This document shows positions 50,281 to 64,000 of a DNA stretch of 64,000 nucleotides, piece after piece. The DNA is from Burkholderiales bacterium. Its GTDB lineage: Bacteria > Pseudomonadota > Gammaproteobacteria > Burkholderiales > SG8-41. The notes below the pieces were generated by a model. That model was not told the origin of the DNA and did no database searches. It worked only from the letters and a program-made list of their open reading frames with translations. Positions within the stretch are counted from its first letter, which is position 1. Each line of letters starts with the position of its first letter. The position numbers and the translations under genes are program-made. The DNA lies in NCBI GenBank assembly GCA_022841375.1, contig JALHRQ010000001.1:362892-426891 (forward strand), read 5' to 3'.

Positions 50281-51273
50281 TCAGAAGTGCAGTTCGAGCT
50301 TTGCCGCCTTGGCAAGCTTGCGCCACTTGTCCACTTCAGCGCGGATCGTCGCCGTGTAAGCCTCGGGCGTCGAGCCCACCGGGGTGGAACCGTCGGCGTT
50401 GAGCTTCTTGACCACTTCCGGATCCTTCAGCGCGGTGACGATGCCGGCGTTGATCTTGTTGATGATGGGCTTCGGAATCTTCGCGCTGCCGATGATGCCG
50501 TACATCTGATCGACGCTGTAACCCGGAACGCCGCTTTCCGACACCGTCGGGATGTCCGGTACCGCCGGTGAACGTTTGCTCGCGGTGATCGCAATCACGC
50601 GCAGGCGGTTGGTCTGCATGTGCGGGCGCACGCCGAACAGCGTGCCGAATCCCACCTGCACTTCACCGCTGAGGTTGGCGACCACACCCGCAGCCGTGCC
50701 CTTGAACGGCACATGGGTCATCTTGGTCTTCGCCATGTAGTCGAACAGTTCGCCGGCCAGATGCTGCAGGCCGCCGGTGCCCGACGAGCTGTAGTTCAGT
50801 TTGCCCGGATTGGCCTTGGCATAAGCGACCAGTTCGTTGATGTTCTTGGCCGGCACCGTCGGGTTGAGGTAAACCGCATAGAACAGCGAAGTTGCCTGCG
50901 AGATGCCCTGTAGATCCTTGGTCAGGTCGTAGGGCAGATTGGGATTGGTCGCCGAATTGACGTGCATCGACGCGGAAATCAAGCAAATCGTATAACCGTC
51001 CGGTGCGGCTTTTGCGGTGAGATCAACCCCGATCGCGCCGGCAGCACCGGTGCGGTTGTCGACCACCACCTGCTGATTCCATTGGTCGCTCAGGTGTTTG
51101 GCGATCATCCGCGCCGTGGTGTCGGTGCCGGCACCCGGCGTGAAGGGCCCGATCAGGCGTACTGGCTTGGTCGGATATTCCTTGACCGCATCGGCGGCCC
51201 AGCCGAAGGATGCAGTCGCGGCCAGCACCGCAACGGTCACTGCACCGGCGGCGCGTTTGAAATTCAATGACAT
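50281..51273 (-). CDS. Bug-family tripartite tricarboxylate transporter substrate-binding protein
   Basis: YPTKPVRLIGPFTPGAGTDTTARMIAKHLSDQWNQQVVVDNRTGAAGAIGVDLTAKAAPDGYTI. Confidence 0.96.
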   Translation of the reverse strand: MSLNFKRAAGAVTVAVLAATASFGWAADAVKEYPTKPVRLIGPFTPGAGTDTTARMIAKHLSDQWNQQVVVDNRTGAAGAIGVDLTAKAAPDGYTICLISASMHVNSATNPNLPYDLTKDLQGISQATSLFYAVYLNPTVPAKNINELVAYAKANPGKLNYSSSGTGGLQHLAGELFDYMAKTKMTHVPFKGTAAGVVANLSGEVQVGFGTLFGVRPHMQTNRLRVIAITASKRSPAVPDIPTVSESGVPGYSVDQMYGIIGSAKIPKPIINKINAGIVTALKDPEVVKKLNADGSTPVGSTPEAYTATIRAEVDKWRKLAKAAKLELHF

Positions 51274-51483
51274 GGTTGTTTCTCCTCTTGGAAATGACCG
51301 TCGGCGGGCAGCAGATCGTTGGCCTGCTGTTGCCTTGCCGAACGGGAAAACAGATAAAACGGGTAAATGTGAATCGCTGAGTAGACCGTCATTTTAACCC
51401 AGCGCCGTGTTGCAGTGGCGCGCATGCCGGCGCTGCTTGTTTACAGTCCATCCTCTGTTGCGCAAAACGGCAGAACTGCAAGG

Positions 51484-52707
51484 CTAACGACGATCGTTAC
51501 GGGCGGCGATACCGTCCTGCCAGGAATAGGACACCTGTTCGCCGGGTCCAAAGGGAATCTCGATCGCACTGCCGGGCGGATACTCCTTGCTGTGCTGCTC
51601 GAGCAGGCGCAGGCGTTGTGCCTCGCGCTGATGGACCAGACCCAGAGGATCGGCGTATCCGAGTTCGCGCGCCGCATGCAGCGGCCAATTCGGGTTGTCC
51701 ATCAAGCCGCGCGCCAGTGCAATCAGATCGGCATTGCCATCGCGCAGGATGGCTTCGGCGTGATGCGCATCGGCGATCATGCCGACAGCAACGGTGGGCA
51801 TACCGGTCCTGCGCCGGATCTCCCGCGCATACCCCGCCTGGAAACCCGGCACGCGGGGCACCCCGGGCATCGGACCATCTCCGCCGACACCGCCGGACGA
51901 ACAGTCGACCACATCCACGCCGCGCTGCTGCAGTTCGCGGGTCAATGCGAGGGTCTCCTCGATACCCCAGACGCCACCGGCCCCCTCGACAGCCGAGGTG
52001 CGGAAAAACAGCGGCTTGTCCTGCGGCCAGACGGCACGCACCGCCTCGACCACTTCCAGCGCATAACGCATGCGGCCTTCAAGGCCGCCGCCGTAGCCGT
52101 CGCTGCGCAGATTCGATAGCGGCGACAGGAACTGATGAATCAGGTAACCGTGGGCGCCGTGAATTTCGCAAATGTCATAACCGGCGTCGATGGATCGTTG
52201 CGCAGCCTCGCGCCAGGCGACGAGCGTTGCACGAATATCGCTTTCGTCCATCTCGCGCGGAATCGCACCGCCCGGGGTCGGCGGCAACGGACTCGGCGAG
52301 ATGCCCTGCCAGGGACGCTCGGCTTCGCTCAGCAGCGCGCGATCCTTCAGCGGACCATGCTGGGATGCGCGACGGCCGCAATGCCCCAACTGGATCGCCG
52401 GCACGGCGCCGAGGGATTTGATGAAGTCCGTGATGCGGCGATACGACGCGATGTGGCTGTCTTTATAAATACCGGCGCAATGATGCGTCTTGCGGCCACG
52501 CGCTTCGACCGCGCTTTCTTCACCGAAGACGATGCCGCATCCGCCCATCGCAAAACGGCCGAAATTGACCAGTTGCCATTCCTCAGGGCCGCCGTCGTCG
52601 GACGCGTACTGGCACATCGGCGAACTGACGATACGGTTGCGGGCCACCACCGAACGCAGCTTGATCGGCGTGAACAGCAGTGGTACTTCACGGGATTCGT
52701 TGTTCAT
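51484..52707 (-). CDS. NADH:flavin oxidoreductase (old yellow enzyme / YqjM-like)
   Basis: LFTPIKLRSVVARNRIVSSPMCQYASDDG; AIQLGHCGRRAS; DICEIHGAHGYLIHQFLSPLSNLRSDGYGG. Confidence 0.95.
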   Translation of the reverse strand: MNNESREVPLLFTPIKLRSVVARNRIVSSPMCQYASDDGGPEEWQLVNFGRFAMGGCGIVFGEESAVEARGRKTHHCAGIYKDSHIASYRRITDFIKSLGAVPAIQLGHCGRRASQHGPLKDRALLSEAERPWQGISPSPLPPTPGGAIPREMDESDIRATLVAWREAAQRSIDAGYDICEIHGAHGYLIHQFLSPLSNLRSDGYGGGLEGRMRYALEVVEAVRAVWPQDKPLFFRTSAVEGAGGVWGIEETLALTRELQQRGVDVVDCSSGGVGGDGPMPGVPRVPGFQAGYAREIRRRTGMPTVAVGMIADAHHAEAILRDGNADLIALARGLMDNPNWPLHAARELGYADPLGLVHQREAQRLRLLEQHSKEYPPGSAIEIPFGPGEQVSYSWQDGIAARNDRR

Positions 52708-52802
52708 TTTCTGGAGTGATTAACAGTAGCAATTCCGCAGTGTAATCGAATGAAGTCGAGCTGCCTTGCCGGAGACCAAGTCGTGAATTCCGATACCTGG
52801 TC

Positions 52803-52892
52803 CGTCACCCTGGCGGAAGCCGGGGTCCAGGCCGGGCTCGGCAATGACAGCAGTGTTTACCTGGATTCCGGCTTCCGCCGGAATGACGGACA
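52803..52892. repeat. dRS3-like composite repeat
   Basis: gtcaccctggcggaagccggggtccag...ctggattccggcttccgccggaatgacgg. Confidence 0.75.
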
Positions 52893-52901
52893 TCGGGGTC
52901 G

Positions 52902-56723
<3,822 letters not shown>

Positions 56724-56744
56724 GATCTAGGACAATCTTCCAGC

Positions 56745-56830
56745 CGTCATTCCGGCGAACGCCGGAATCCAGTGCAACGCGGCAATACCCCATGGATTCC
56801 GGCTCGCGCTGCGCTTGGCCGGAATGACGG
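56745..56830. repeat. dRS3-like composite repeat
   Basis: cgtcattccggcgaacgccggaatccag...tggattccggctcgcgctgcgcttggccggaatgacgg. Confidence 0.8.
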
Positions 56831-56879
56831 ATTTGATGATATTCAATTCAAAGAAAAGTTGAATGACTCTTCGTTCAAA

Positions 56880-56908
56880 ACAAAAAAGGCCGGCGGTCAC
56901 CGGCCTTG
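56880..56908 (-). terminator. Rho-independent terminator of the PEBP gene
   Basis: Minus strand AAGGCCGGTGACCGCCGGCCTT followed by TTTTTGTTTTG. Confidence 0.8.
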
Positions 56909-56926
56909 ACGGGGTGCTGCAACCGT

Positions 56927-57556
56927 TCAAAGTTTTACCTTCGGATTCAGCGTATAGAGCCCGGTGAGTTTGGCTTCACCGAGCACATGGCCGGCGATCG
57001 CCTTGCGCACGTCGGCGCCGCCAAATTTGCCATCCACCGGACACTGCACCACATCCAGCGCATAAAGCGTGAATACGTAATGATGTTTGATGCTGTCGTT
57101 CCACGGCGGGCACGGTCCGTCGTAGCCGAAGTAGTCACCCTTCATGTCGTTATCCCCGGCGAACCATCCGGTGTAGTCGTTGATGCCCTGGCGTGTGCCG
57201 CGCAAACTGGCGGGGCCGGCCTTGCCGCGGGTGGTGACGGCATTGGAGAACTCGCCCGCGGCAATCGGGCCGTACTGCGGATCGAGGTCGACCAATACCC
57301 AGTGGAAAAAATCCACTCGCGGCAGCGCTGCCGGTATCTCGCGCCCTTCCTGGTTGACGTCGTCGGGTTTCGACGGCACGTCGACATCGTGGCAGATCAG
57401 CACCAGCGATTCTGTGCCGGCGGGGAGATCGCGCCATGCCAGCTGTGGATTACGGTTGGCGCCCAGTGTGCAGTGGGTCCTGGCATCGGGGGCGCAGAAA
57501 GCGAATTCGGCGGGGATCGGCTGACCGTCGCCGAAACTGGTGCTGGTGAGTTTCAT
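56927..57556 (-). CDS. YbhB/YbcL family Raf kinase inhibitor-like (PEBP) protein
   Basis: NPQLAWRDLPAGTESLVLICHDVDVP; FFHWVLVDLDP; GYDGPCPPWNDSIKHHYVFTLYALD. Confidence 0.95.
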   Translation of the reverse strand: MKLTSTSFGDGQPIPAEFAFCAPDARTHCTLGANRNPQLAWRDLPAGTESLVLICHDVDVPSKPDDVNQEGREIPAALPRVDFFHWVLVDLDPQYGPIAAGEFSNAVTTRGKAGPASLRGTRQGINDYTGWFAGDNDMKGDYFGYDGPCPPWNDSIKHHYVFTLYALDVVQCPVDGKFGGADVRKAIAGHVLGEAKLTGLYTLNPKVKL

Positions 57557-57603
57557 GGGTAAATCTCCTTCGGGGGATGCTGCGGATTATAACAATGCGC
57601 TCA

Positions 57604-58647
57604 TCACCGGGATTGCAACTCAGCCAGCCGCTGTTTGCGCTCGGCAGCGGGCAAGGCGGCGAGTTCGCGCACGGCTTCGTAAAACCTTCCAAGATCGTTG
57701 CCCTGCTGCTTCAGCAGCGCCTCAAAAGCCGGCAACTGCTGGGTATAAATGGCCACCGACGCGAGATGGGCGTTGCCCAGCGGTTGCGCAAACCAGCGGT
57801 CGTAGCCGGCAAAACCGCCCCAGTCCTGGCGTTGCGCGGTGTAGGTGTTTTTCAATGTCGCGAACAGTTCGGCTTTGCGCCGCCGCTTTTGTTCGGCAGA
57901 GGCATTGCTGGCGTACAACTTTGAAAGTTCGCTGCGGGTGCTGGTGACCAGAGCGCGGAAATGCGTGCGAAAGCGCTGTATCTGCGCATAGCGCGTGCGG
58001 TCGGTGTCGCTGCCGTATGTCGCCAGCCAACGCGTCATGCCCGCTTGCTCTACCGCAGTGGCAAAGGATTCGTTGAACTCGGTGTCGTCCTTGACGTAAA
58101 CAACCTGGTGCGCAAGCTCGTGAAACAGCAGTCGCGCCAGTTCCGGTTCGGGATAATGGATAAAGGTGTTGAGTACCGGGTCGGCAAACCAGCCGATGGT
58201 GGAATATGCCGGCACGCCGCCGACATGCACATCGTAACCTTCGCCGGCAAGTGTTGCGGCATGGGCGCGCGCCTCGGCTTCACTGAAATAACCGCGATAA
58301 CCGACACAGCCGGCGAACGGGAAACACCACTTTTTCGGGTCAGTAGAGAACTCTTCGGCCGCGAATACATTCCACACCACAAACGGCCGTGCCAGATCGG
58401 CATAGGAACGATAGCTGCGGTTGTCCGGCAAACCAAGTTCGCGGCTGGCGTAATCGCGGATGCGCAGCGCGCGTTCCAGTTGCGCCTTGGTTTTCGGATC
58501 AAGTGCCGGATCAGCAAGCAGCCGTTCGATCGGCACCTCGCGCTGCCAGATCTCGAGCTGGCCACCGACTGACTTCCAGTAATACCCGAGATTGCCGCAA
58601 CCGGCGAGCGCCAGCACGACTGCCAGCAGCATTACGCGACGCATCAT
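57604..58647 (-). CDS. putative aminopeptidase lipoprotein (COG4324-type)
   Basis: MLLAVVLALAGCGNLGYYW lipobox; LARLLFHELAHQVVYVKDDTEFNESFATAVE metalloprotease motif. Confidence 0.9.
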   Translation of the reverse strand: MMRRVMLLAVVLALAGCGNLGYYWKSVGGQLEIWQREVPIERLLADPALDPKTKAQLERALRIRDYASRELGLPDNRSYRSYADLARPFVVWNVFAAEEFSTDPKKWCFPFAGCVGYRGYFSEAEARAHAATLAGEGYDVHVGGVPAYSTIGWFADPVLNTFIHYPEPELARLLFHELAHQVVYVKDDTEFNESFATAVEQAGMTRWLATYGSDTDRTRYAQIQRFRTHFRALVTSTRSELSKLYASNASAEQKRRRKAELFATLKNTYTAQRQDWGGFAGYDRWFAQPLGNAHLASVAIYTQQLPAFEALLKQQGNDLGRFYEAVRELAALPAAERKQRLAELQSR

Positions 58648-59288
58648 GATACGACGGCATCAAAACGCCCGTGGCGCAGAAACGCGCAGCATTGCCGGGC
58701 CACTTCAGAGGAAATCAGCATCTCGGTATGACTGACAGGGACGGTGATCCGTTCCATCACGCCGGGAATCATGGTTTCCTCGACCGCCACAACGCCGTCA
58801 TGAGGTTGCGGCAAATCAGCGCCGATCAGCGCACCAAGGCCGAGGCCGCGCGTGCCGGCAATCACGCCAACCGCCTTAGCGCGCACGCCGGGCCGCGGCT
58901 CGATGAGCCATTGCCGGATGCTGTTGCCCAGCAGCAGCTCCCCGCCGGGAAACTGCGCGACCCTTTGCGCCGCGGCGCTGCCGGTGTACGGCGTGCCGAG
59001 CAGCACCAGCCGCTCGCATTGAATCGCCGGCGCGAGATCCAGCATTTTAAGCGCCACCAGTCCGCCCATGCTGTGCGCGACGATGTGCAGCCGCGGCACG
59101 GCAAGACTTTTGCAGTATTCGGCGAATCGTTGGGCATTTTCCGCCAGCGTCAGGCGCATCGACGGGTACGACCAGGTCTGCGCCGCAAAACCGTTTTTGT
59201 TCAGTTGATGCGCGAGGTATTCCATCACCAGGCCGTGCACCCACAGACCATGCACGACGATTACCGGCAGCGTCTGCGGGTTATTCAT
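58644..59288 (-). CDS. alpha/beta hydrolase (lipase/PGAP1-like)
   Basis: VIVVHGLWVHGLVMEYLAHQL; LHIVAHSMGGLVALKML. Confidence 0.9.
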   Translation of the reverse strand: MNNPQTLPVIVVHGLWVHGLVMEYLAHQLNKNGFAAQTWSYPSMRLTLAENAQRFAEYCKSLAVPRLHIVAHSMGGLVALKMLDLAPAIQCERLVLLGTPYTGSAAAQRVAQFPGGELLLGNSIRQWLIEPRPGVRAKAVGVIAGTRGLGLGALIGADLPQPHDGVVAVEETMIPGVMERITVPVSHTEMLISSEVARQCCAFLRHGRFDAVVS

Positions 59289-59318
59289 AAGTAATTGTTT
59301 TTATTTATTTTTTAATTA

Positions 59319-59960
59319 TTAAATACGACGATCACCAAAAATTGTGACGCCGTCGGGGCCGAGATGTTCGGCATCACCCCATAGTCCGGCACTCCAGCGT
59401 TCTCCGTCGAATGCAAACCAGTTGAGACTGGCATTGACCAGCGGCACCGGACGCTGTGCAACCAGCGTCAGTCCGCTGGCGGCGCGGTACGCTGAATCGA
59501 GAACCAGGCCGTGGGTGACGATGGCGATGGTTTCATCGGCATGACGTTGTGCGATGTCTTCCAATGTGCTGCGGCAGCGAGCAAAAAAAGCTGCGGGACT
59601 TTCACCGCCGGGAACCGCGTACTGCGGATCGCGCGACATGAAGCGCTCATAGGCCTCCGGCTCGCAGGCCTGCATTTCCTGTTGCGTCATGCCTTCGAAG
59701 ACACCGAAATGCCGCTCGCGCAGGCGCTCATCCTGGCGGATGTCGTGACCGGTCACTGCCGCTATCTGTTCGGCAGTGCGTGCGGCGCGCGGCAAGTCGC
59801 TCGAATACAGCGCGGTGAACGCCTGGGTTTTCAGGCGCAGGCCGAGTTGCCGCGCCTGCCACAACCCGCGCTCGGTCAGCGGGCTGTCGAGCTGGCCCTG
59901 CATGCGGCGCTCAGTGTTCCACAGCGTTTCGCCGTGGCGGATCAGGATGAGTTGGGTCAT
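59319..59960 (-). CDS. histidine phosphatase family protein
   Basis: LILIRHGETLWNTERRMQGQLDSPLTERGLWQARQLG; TIAIVTHGLVLD. Confidence 0.94.
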   Translation of the reverse strand: MTQLILIRHGETLWNTERRMQGQLDSPLTERGLWQARQLGLRLKTQAFTALYSSDLPRAARTAEQIAAVTGHDIRQDERLRERHFGVFEGMTQQEMQACEPEAYERFMSRDPQYAVPGGESPAAFFARCRSTLEDIAQRHADETIAIVTHGLVLDSAYRAASGLTLVAQRPVPLVNASLNWFAFDGERWSAGLWGDAEHLGPDGVTIFGDRRI

Positions 59961-60157
59961 TTTGGAAACTGTCAGGAGTGAGGGGTTAGGGGTGAGAAGT
60001 TAAAAAACAAAGGCTGGGGTGCACGGCTTTCATCGCATCATTGATCAAGCGGCGCATTTTTTGACACGCATCACTCCTCACCCCTCACTCTTCACCCTTC
60101 ACTCCAGACTCCTGACACCTCTCTATCCACCCGATTCTACCGGTTATACTCGACGCG

Positions 60158-60907
60158 ATGCTTATTGCCGACCTGCTCCAACCTGAAATTCTGATCCTCG
60201 CACCGCTGATCGTGTTCGGGGCCTACATCGTGTTCGGCATCACCGGCTTCGGTTCAACGCTGATCGCCATACCGCTGCTGGCACACCTGTTTCCACTCAA
60301 GTTTGCGGTGCCGTTTTTTGTGATCCTTGACTGCGTCGGCGCATTCAACATGGGACTGCGGCTGCGCGCCGATGTGATGCGCAGCGAACTGATGCTGCTG
60401 ATTCCGTTCATGGGGCTGGGCATCATCGCCGGGGTCTGGCTGCTGCTGCAGTTGCATCCCGAATTGCTGCTCGGCGGCCTCGGCGTGTTCGTGCTGGTGT
60501 TCGGGGTGTCTTACGTAATTCGCAGCGGCAAGGGAATTCCGCTGCCGCGATGGGCGGCGGCGCCGATCGGCATTTTCGGGGGCGCTACTTCGGCGGTGTT
60601 CGGTATTGGCGGCCCGATACACGTGTTCTACCTCGCCGGTCGAGGCGCCGGCCCCACAGAGATCCGCGCGACCATGCCGGTGATATTCATGTTCACCACG
60701 CTGGCGCGCATTGCACTATTCATTGTGGCCGGACTGTATTCCCCGGCAGCACTGGTCGTCGCCGCGGCCTTGCTGCCGGTGATGGCGCTGGGCATCTGGA
60801 CCGGTCACCACCTGCATCTCAACCTGTCGCGGGAAACGGTGATCCGGGTGATGGGCGGGCTGCTGGTGGTCAGCGGTATTTCGCTGATCGTGCGCGCGCT
60901 GGGCTAG
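60158..60907 (+). CDS. TauE/SafE family sulfite exporter-like membrane protein
   Basis: Hydrophobic multi-span; GITGFGSTLIAIPLLAHLFPLKFAVPFFVILD; FGIGGPIHVFYL. Confidence 0.88.
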   Translation: MLIADLLQPEILILAPLIVFGAYIVFGITGFGSTLIAIPLLAHLFPLKFAVPFFVILDCVGAFNMGLRLRADVMRSELMLLIPFMGLGIIAGVWLLLQLHPELLLGGLGVFVLVFGVSYVIRSGKGIPLPRWAAAPIGIFGGATSAVFGIGGPIHVFYLAGRGAGPTEIRATMPVIFMFTTLARIALFIVAGLYSPAALVVAAALLPVMALGIWTGHHLHLNLSRETVIRVMGGLLVVSGISLIVRALG

Positions 60908-60916
60908 CGCTGCCGC

Positions 60917-61351
60917 TTATTTCATTTCGCGCAGAATCTGTTCCCGTCGCCAGGATTCCGCGGTGAACTCCTCCAGGTCGGGATCCAGCGCATGGCGGGC
61001 AGAGACCATGCCCACCGGTTTGCCCTCCTCGGTCACCGGCATGTGGCGAAAGCCGTTCTTGTGCATCAGCATCAACGCGTAACCGAATGACTTGCCGGGG
61101 TCGATAGTCACCGGCGAAGGCGTCATTACATCCGCCAGCAGGGTGCTTTTAACGTCGCGGCCTTGGGCGACGACCCGGAACACCACATCGCGCTCGGTAA
61201 AAATGCCCACGAGTTTTTCATCGCGGGTCACCATGACGGCTCCGACCTTGCGGCACGCCATCAGCAGCGCGGCTGCGCTGACTGTCGTTTCCGGCGGCGC
61301 CGTGAGCAGTTTTTCCAGCTCCATCAGGCTGCCGACCTTCTCGCTGAACAT
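60917..61351 (-). CDS. CBS domain-containing protein
   Basis: GAVMVTRDEKLVGIFTERDVVFRVV; ADVMTPSPVTIDPGKSFGYALMLMHKNGFRHMPVTEEGKPVGMVSARH; start MFSEK preceded by GGAGG. Confidence 0.9.
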   Translation of the reverse strand: MFSEKVGSLMELEKLLTAPPETTVSAAALLMACRKVGAVMVTRDEKLVGIFTERDVVFRVVAQGRDVKSTLLADVMTPSPVTIDPGKSFGYALMLMHKNGFRHMPVTEEGKPVGMVSARHALDPDLEEFTAESWRREQILREMK

Positions 61352-61536
61352 AAAACTGCCTCCACGCATGTCATGACCATGGATGCGGATACACCGCGGC
61401 AAACTTGCTGCGCGCGTAGCCCCCTCCTCGCACAGCATGCTATGGGCCCACCGGGTAAATGATTTGACCCATGTCAAAGACTGATGAAAATCCGCGATCT
61501 GTCGGACGGCACAGTCCTGTTGGCGGATTATTCCTG

Positions 61537-62751
61537 TCAGGCCCTCTTGCCGAGAAACCGGGCGATCCGCGCCACACCCTCGCGCAATACTTCCACCGGA
61601 CGGGTATAGGCGAACCGCAAGTGCTCGCGCGCCGCATGTGCGCCGAAATCGATCCCCGGCGTAATGGCCACCCCGGCCTGCTCCAGCAGATCTCGTGCAA
61701 AGACAAAACTGTCCGGCGCCAGACCTGCGCAGTTGGCATAAATATAGAACGCACCCTGGGGATTTTGCGGCACGCCGAAGCCGAGACCACGCAGCGCAGG
61801 CAGCAGAAAATCCCGGCGTGCGCGGAATTCGTCGCGCCGCGCATCCAGCAGCGCCAGCGTTGCCGGTTCAAACGCAGCCAGCGCCGCATATTGCGCGGGC
61901 GTTGATGCCGCAAGAAAAACGTTCTGTGCGATGCGATCGATGGCGTCGACATAACGCTCGGGCACAACCAGCCAGCCCAGGCGCCAGCCGGTCATGTTGA
62001 AATATTTGGAAAAACTGTTGATGACAAACACGTCATCCCGCAACCCCAGCGCAGTCTGCGCTGCACCTTCGTAGACCAGACCGTGATAGATCTCATCGAC
62101 GATCAACGCGCCGCCGCGAGCGGCGGCGAATTGCGCCATCGTGCGCAATTCGTCCGGATCGATCAGCGTGCCGGTCGGATTGGAAGGCGTTGCCACCAGC
62201 GCGGCTTTGGCGCGGCCGCCCCAGTATTGCTGCAGGTGCTCGCTGCGCAACTGGTAATTGCTGTCGGGCCCGACCGCGATGCCCACCGGCACACCATCCA
62301 TCAGCCGCACAAAATGGCGGTTCGCCGGATAACCGGGATCGGCCAACAATACTTCATCGCCGGGATTGACCAGCGCCGCCACGGCCAGCAGCAGTGCGCC
62401 GGAGGCGCCGGGCGTGATGATGATCCGTTCGGCGGCGACATCGACGCCGTATCTTGTGCGATAAAACGCCGCAATGGCCTGCCGCAGTGCCGGCAGACCC
62501 AGCGCCGGGGTGTAAAACGTTGCGCCCTGTTCAATGGCACGGGCGCCGGCCACGCGGATCGGCTCCGGTGTTGCGAAGTCCGGCTCGCCGATTTCCATGT
62601 GAATGATGCTGCGCCCGGCGGCCTCCAGTTCACGGGCGCGCGCGAGCAGCGCCATCACGTGAAAAGGTTCGATGTGTCCGACACGCTGCGCCAGCGGCCA
62701 GCCCTTGCGGCCGGTGATTGTTTTATCCGGATCCGGATGCTGGTCAGTCAC
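61537..62751 (-). CDS. pyridoxal phosphate-dependent aminotransferase (class I/II)
   Basis: IHMEIGEPDFATPEPIRVAGARAIEQGATFYTPALGLPALRQAIAAFY; VINSFSKYFNMTGWRLGWLVVP; start uncertain (upstream ORF extension overlaps a terminator). Confidence 0.92.
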   Translation of the reverse strand: MTDQHPDPDKTITGRKGWPLAQRVGHIEPFHVMALLARARELEAAGRSIIHMEIGEPDFATPEPIRVAGARAIEQGATFYTPALGLPALRQAIAAFYRTRYGVDVAAERIIITPGASGALLLAVAALVNPGDEVLLADPGYPANRHFVRLMDGVPVGIAVGPDSNYQLRSEHLQQYWGGRAKAALVATPSNPTGTLIDPDELRTMAQFAAARGGALIVDEIYHGLVYEGAAQTALGLRDDVFVINSFSKYFNMTGWRLGWLVVPERYVDAIDRIAQNVFLAASTPAQYAALAAFEPATLALLDARRDEFRARRDFLLPALRGLGFGVPQNPQGAFYIYANCAGLAPDSFVFARDLLEQAGVAITPGIDFGAHAAREHLRFAYTRPVEVLREGVARIARFLGKRA

Positions 62752-62786
62752 GAGGGGAGTCGCTTGAACATGAGTTTCGACACTAG

Positions 62787-62820
62787 CAAAAAAACACGGG
62801 GCCCGGAGGCCCCGTGTGCT
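62787..62820 (-). terminator. Rho-independent terminator of the dienelactone hydrolase gene
   Basis: Minus strand ACACGGGGCCTCCGGGCCCCGTGT followed by TTTTTTTGC. Confidence 0.85.
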
Positions 62821-62838
62821 CAATGGCTGCGGATAGGG

Positions 62839-63714
62839 TTAGACGCCGTTTTTCCTGAACCATTCGGTGGCGCGTTTCCAGCCGTCCTCGGCCTGCTCCT
62901 TGCGGAAGCTCGGCCGGTAGTCGGCGTGGAAAGCATGCGGCGTATCCGGATAAAGATGGATCGTCGACGGCTTGCCCTTCTCTTTCAGCGCGGCGATCAT
63001 CTTGTCGACGGTATCGTTGGGAATGCCGGCATCGGCGCCGCCATAAAGGCCCAGCACCGGCGCGTTGATCTGATCCACCAGTTCAATCGGATGTTTCGGC
63101 GTCATTTCGCTGCCCTGACCGACCAGGCGGCCATACCAGGCCACGCCGGCTTTGACGTTTTTGTTGTGCGCGGTATACAGCCAGGTGATGCGGCCACCCC
63201 AGCAAAAACCGGTGATGCCCAGACGCTTGCCGTCGGCGCCGTTTTTGCCGGCCCAGGCCACTGCCGAGTCGAGGTCGCTCATCACCTGCGCGTCCGGCAC
63301 GAAATTGACGACTTTGGCAAAAATTTCCTTGTTATCGGTCAGCTTCGACACGTCGCCCTGGCGGAAAAACATTTCCGGTGCAATCGCCAGATAACCGAGC
63401 TTGGCAAAGCGGCGGCAGACATCCTTGATGTGTTCGTGCACGCCGAATATTTCCTGCACCACGAGGATGGTTGCCAGATTTTTGCCGTTGGCGGGCATCG
63501 CGCGGTAAGCCGGGATATCGCCATTGGCGGTCGGGATCTTTACTTCACCCGCAGTCAGGCCGGCAGTGTCGGTGGTGATCATCGTTTGCGCGCTAACCGG
63601 TTGCACCGCCAGCGCAAAACCCGCGGCCAGCGAGCCGGCGACGAATTCGCGGCGCGATACGGTGGTGCGGTTGGAAACCAGGGCCAGCATGTCTTCACGC
63701 AGCATGTCGTTCAT
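62839..63714 (-). CDS. dienelactone hydrolase family protein with N-terminal Tat-like/hydrophobic signal
   Basis: [77 protein letters not shown]; start MNDMLRED. Confidence 0.93.
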   Translation of the reverse strand: MNDMLREDMLALVSNRTTVSRREFVAGSLAAGFALAVQPVSAQTMITTDTAGLTAGEVKIPTANGDIPAYRAMPANGKNLATILVVQEIFGVHEHIKDVCRRFAKLGYLAIAPEMFFRQGDVSKLTDNKEIFAKVVNFVPDAQVMSDLDSAVAWAGKNGADGKRLGITGFCWGGRITWLYTAHNKNVKAGVAWYGRLVGQGSEMTPKHPIELVDQINAPVLGLYGGADAGIPNDTVDKMIAALKEKGKPSTIHLYPDTPHAFHADYRPSFRKEQAEDGWKRATEWFRKNGV

Positions 63715-63839
63715 CGTTGCCTCCGGAAAAGTAGGGAAATAATGAGCGGCAAAGCCTAGGGTAAAGCCTGCAAATTGACAAGGCACAGCCGGGGCCCGGC
63801 GTTATTCCACCCCGCTGCTGTCCAGGACGACGCGGTGAA

Positions 63840-64000
63840 TCAGCTTTTGCCGGCCTTGGGCTGGTAGTCGTCGGGGGCGCCGGGCGGAATCGGCGGATTG
63901 CGTTTCAGCCCTTCCTGGAATTCATGCATCATCAAACGCAGCGGCGTACGCGCCCACCCCGACGTGGTATTGACGTCGGTTTCTTCTTTGGGATCCTGGA
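63840..64000 (-). CDS. C-terminal end of a protein running off the window
   Basis: Reverse translation QDPKEETDVNTTSGWARTPLRLMMHEFQEGLKRNPPIPPGAPDDYQPKAGKS*; open to the window edge. Confidence 0.5.
   Translation of the reverse strand, partial: QDPKEETDVNTTSGWARTPLRLMMHEFQEGLKRNPPIPPGAPDDYQPKAGKS

Noticed and set aside
62083-63759. 558-aa plus-strand ORF opposite the aminotransferase and dienelactone hydrolase
   Set aside because: Spans two convincing minus-strand genes and their terminator; composition is typical of a shadow frame.

Overview
This is a GC-rich proteobacterial window, probably Burkholderiales-like (inferred from gene content). It encodes carboxylate, amide and CoA-thioester catabolism, with nine intact Bug-type (TctC-like) periplasmic receptors and one truncated copy, and no TctA/TctB genes. 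A lower-GC defence island runs from about 2.5 to 18.7 kb: NERD/SF1 helicase, 1542-aa sacsin-like ATPase with a DUF3883-like nuclease tail, DUF262/DUF1524 protein, complete type I R-M (HsdM/S/R) and a HEPN/MNT pair. The most striking observation is that two ORFs (33552..33974 and 32115..33455, minus strand) are separated only by one in-frame TGA followed directly by GGG-TCC-TGC. This reads U-G-S-C, the signature of the UGSC (seleno)protein family. A SECIS-like hairpin with a G at loop position 2 begins 18-19 nt after the TGA, with its apical loop 24 nt after it, so I call one 576-aa selenoprotein (32115..33845). Other observations: two cargo segments flanked by a truncated and an intact copy of the same gene (Campbell-like), AtzG/DUF4089-like tails in fused and stand-alone form with amidases, a repeat hairpin translated within hrpA, a Phd/zeta TA pair with an altered Walker A lysine, and perfect operator-like palindromes upstream of the TA and iclR genes. 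No tRNA, rRNA or CRISPR array was recognised.
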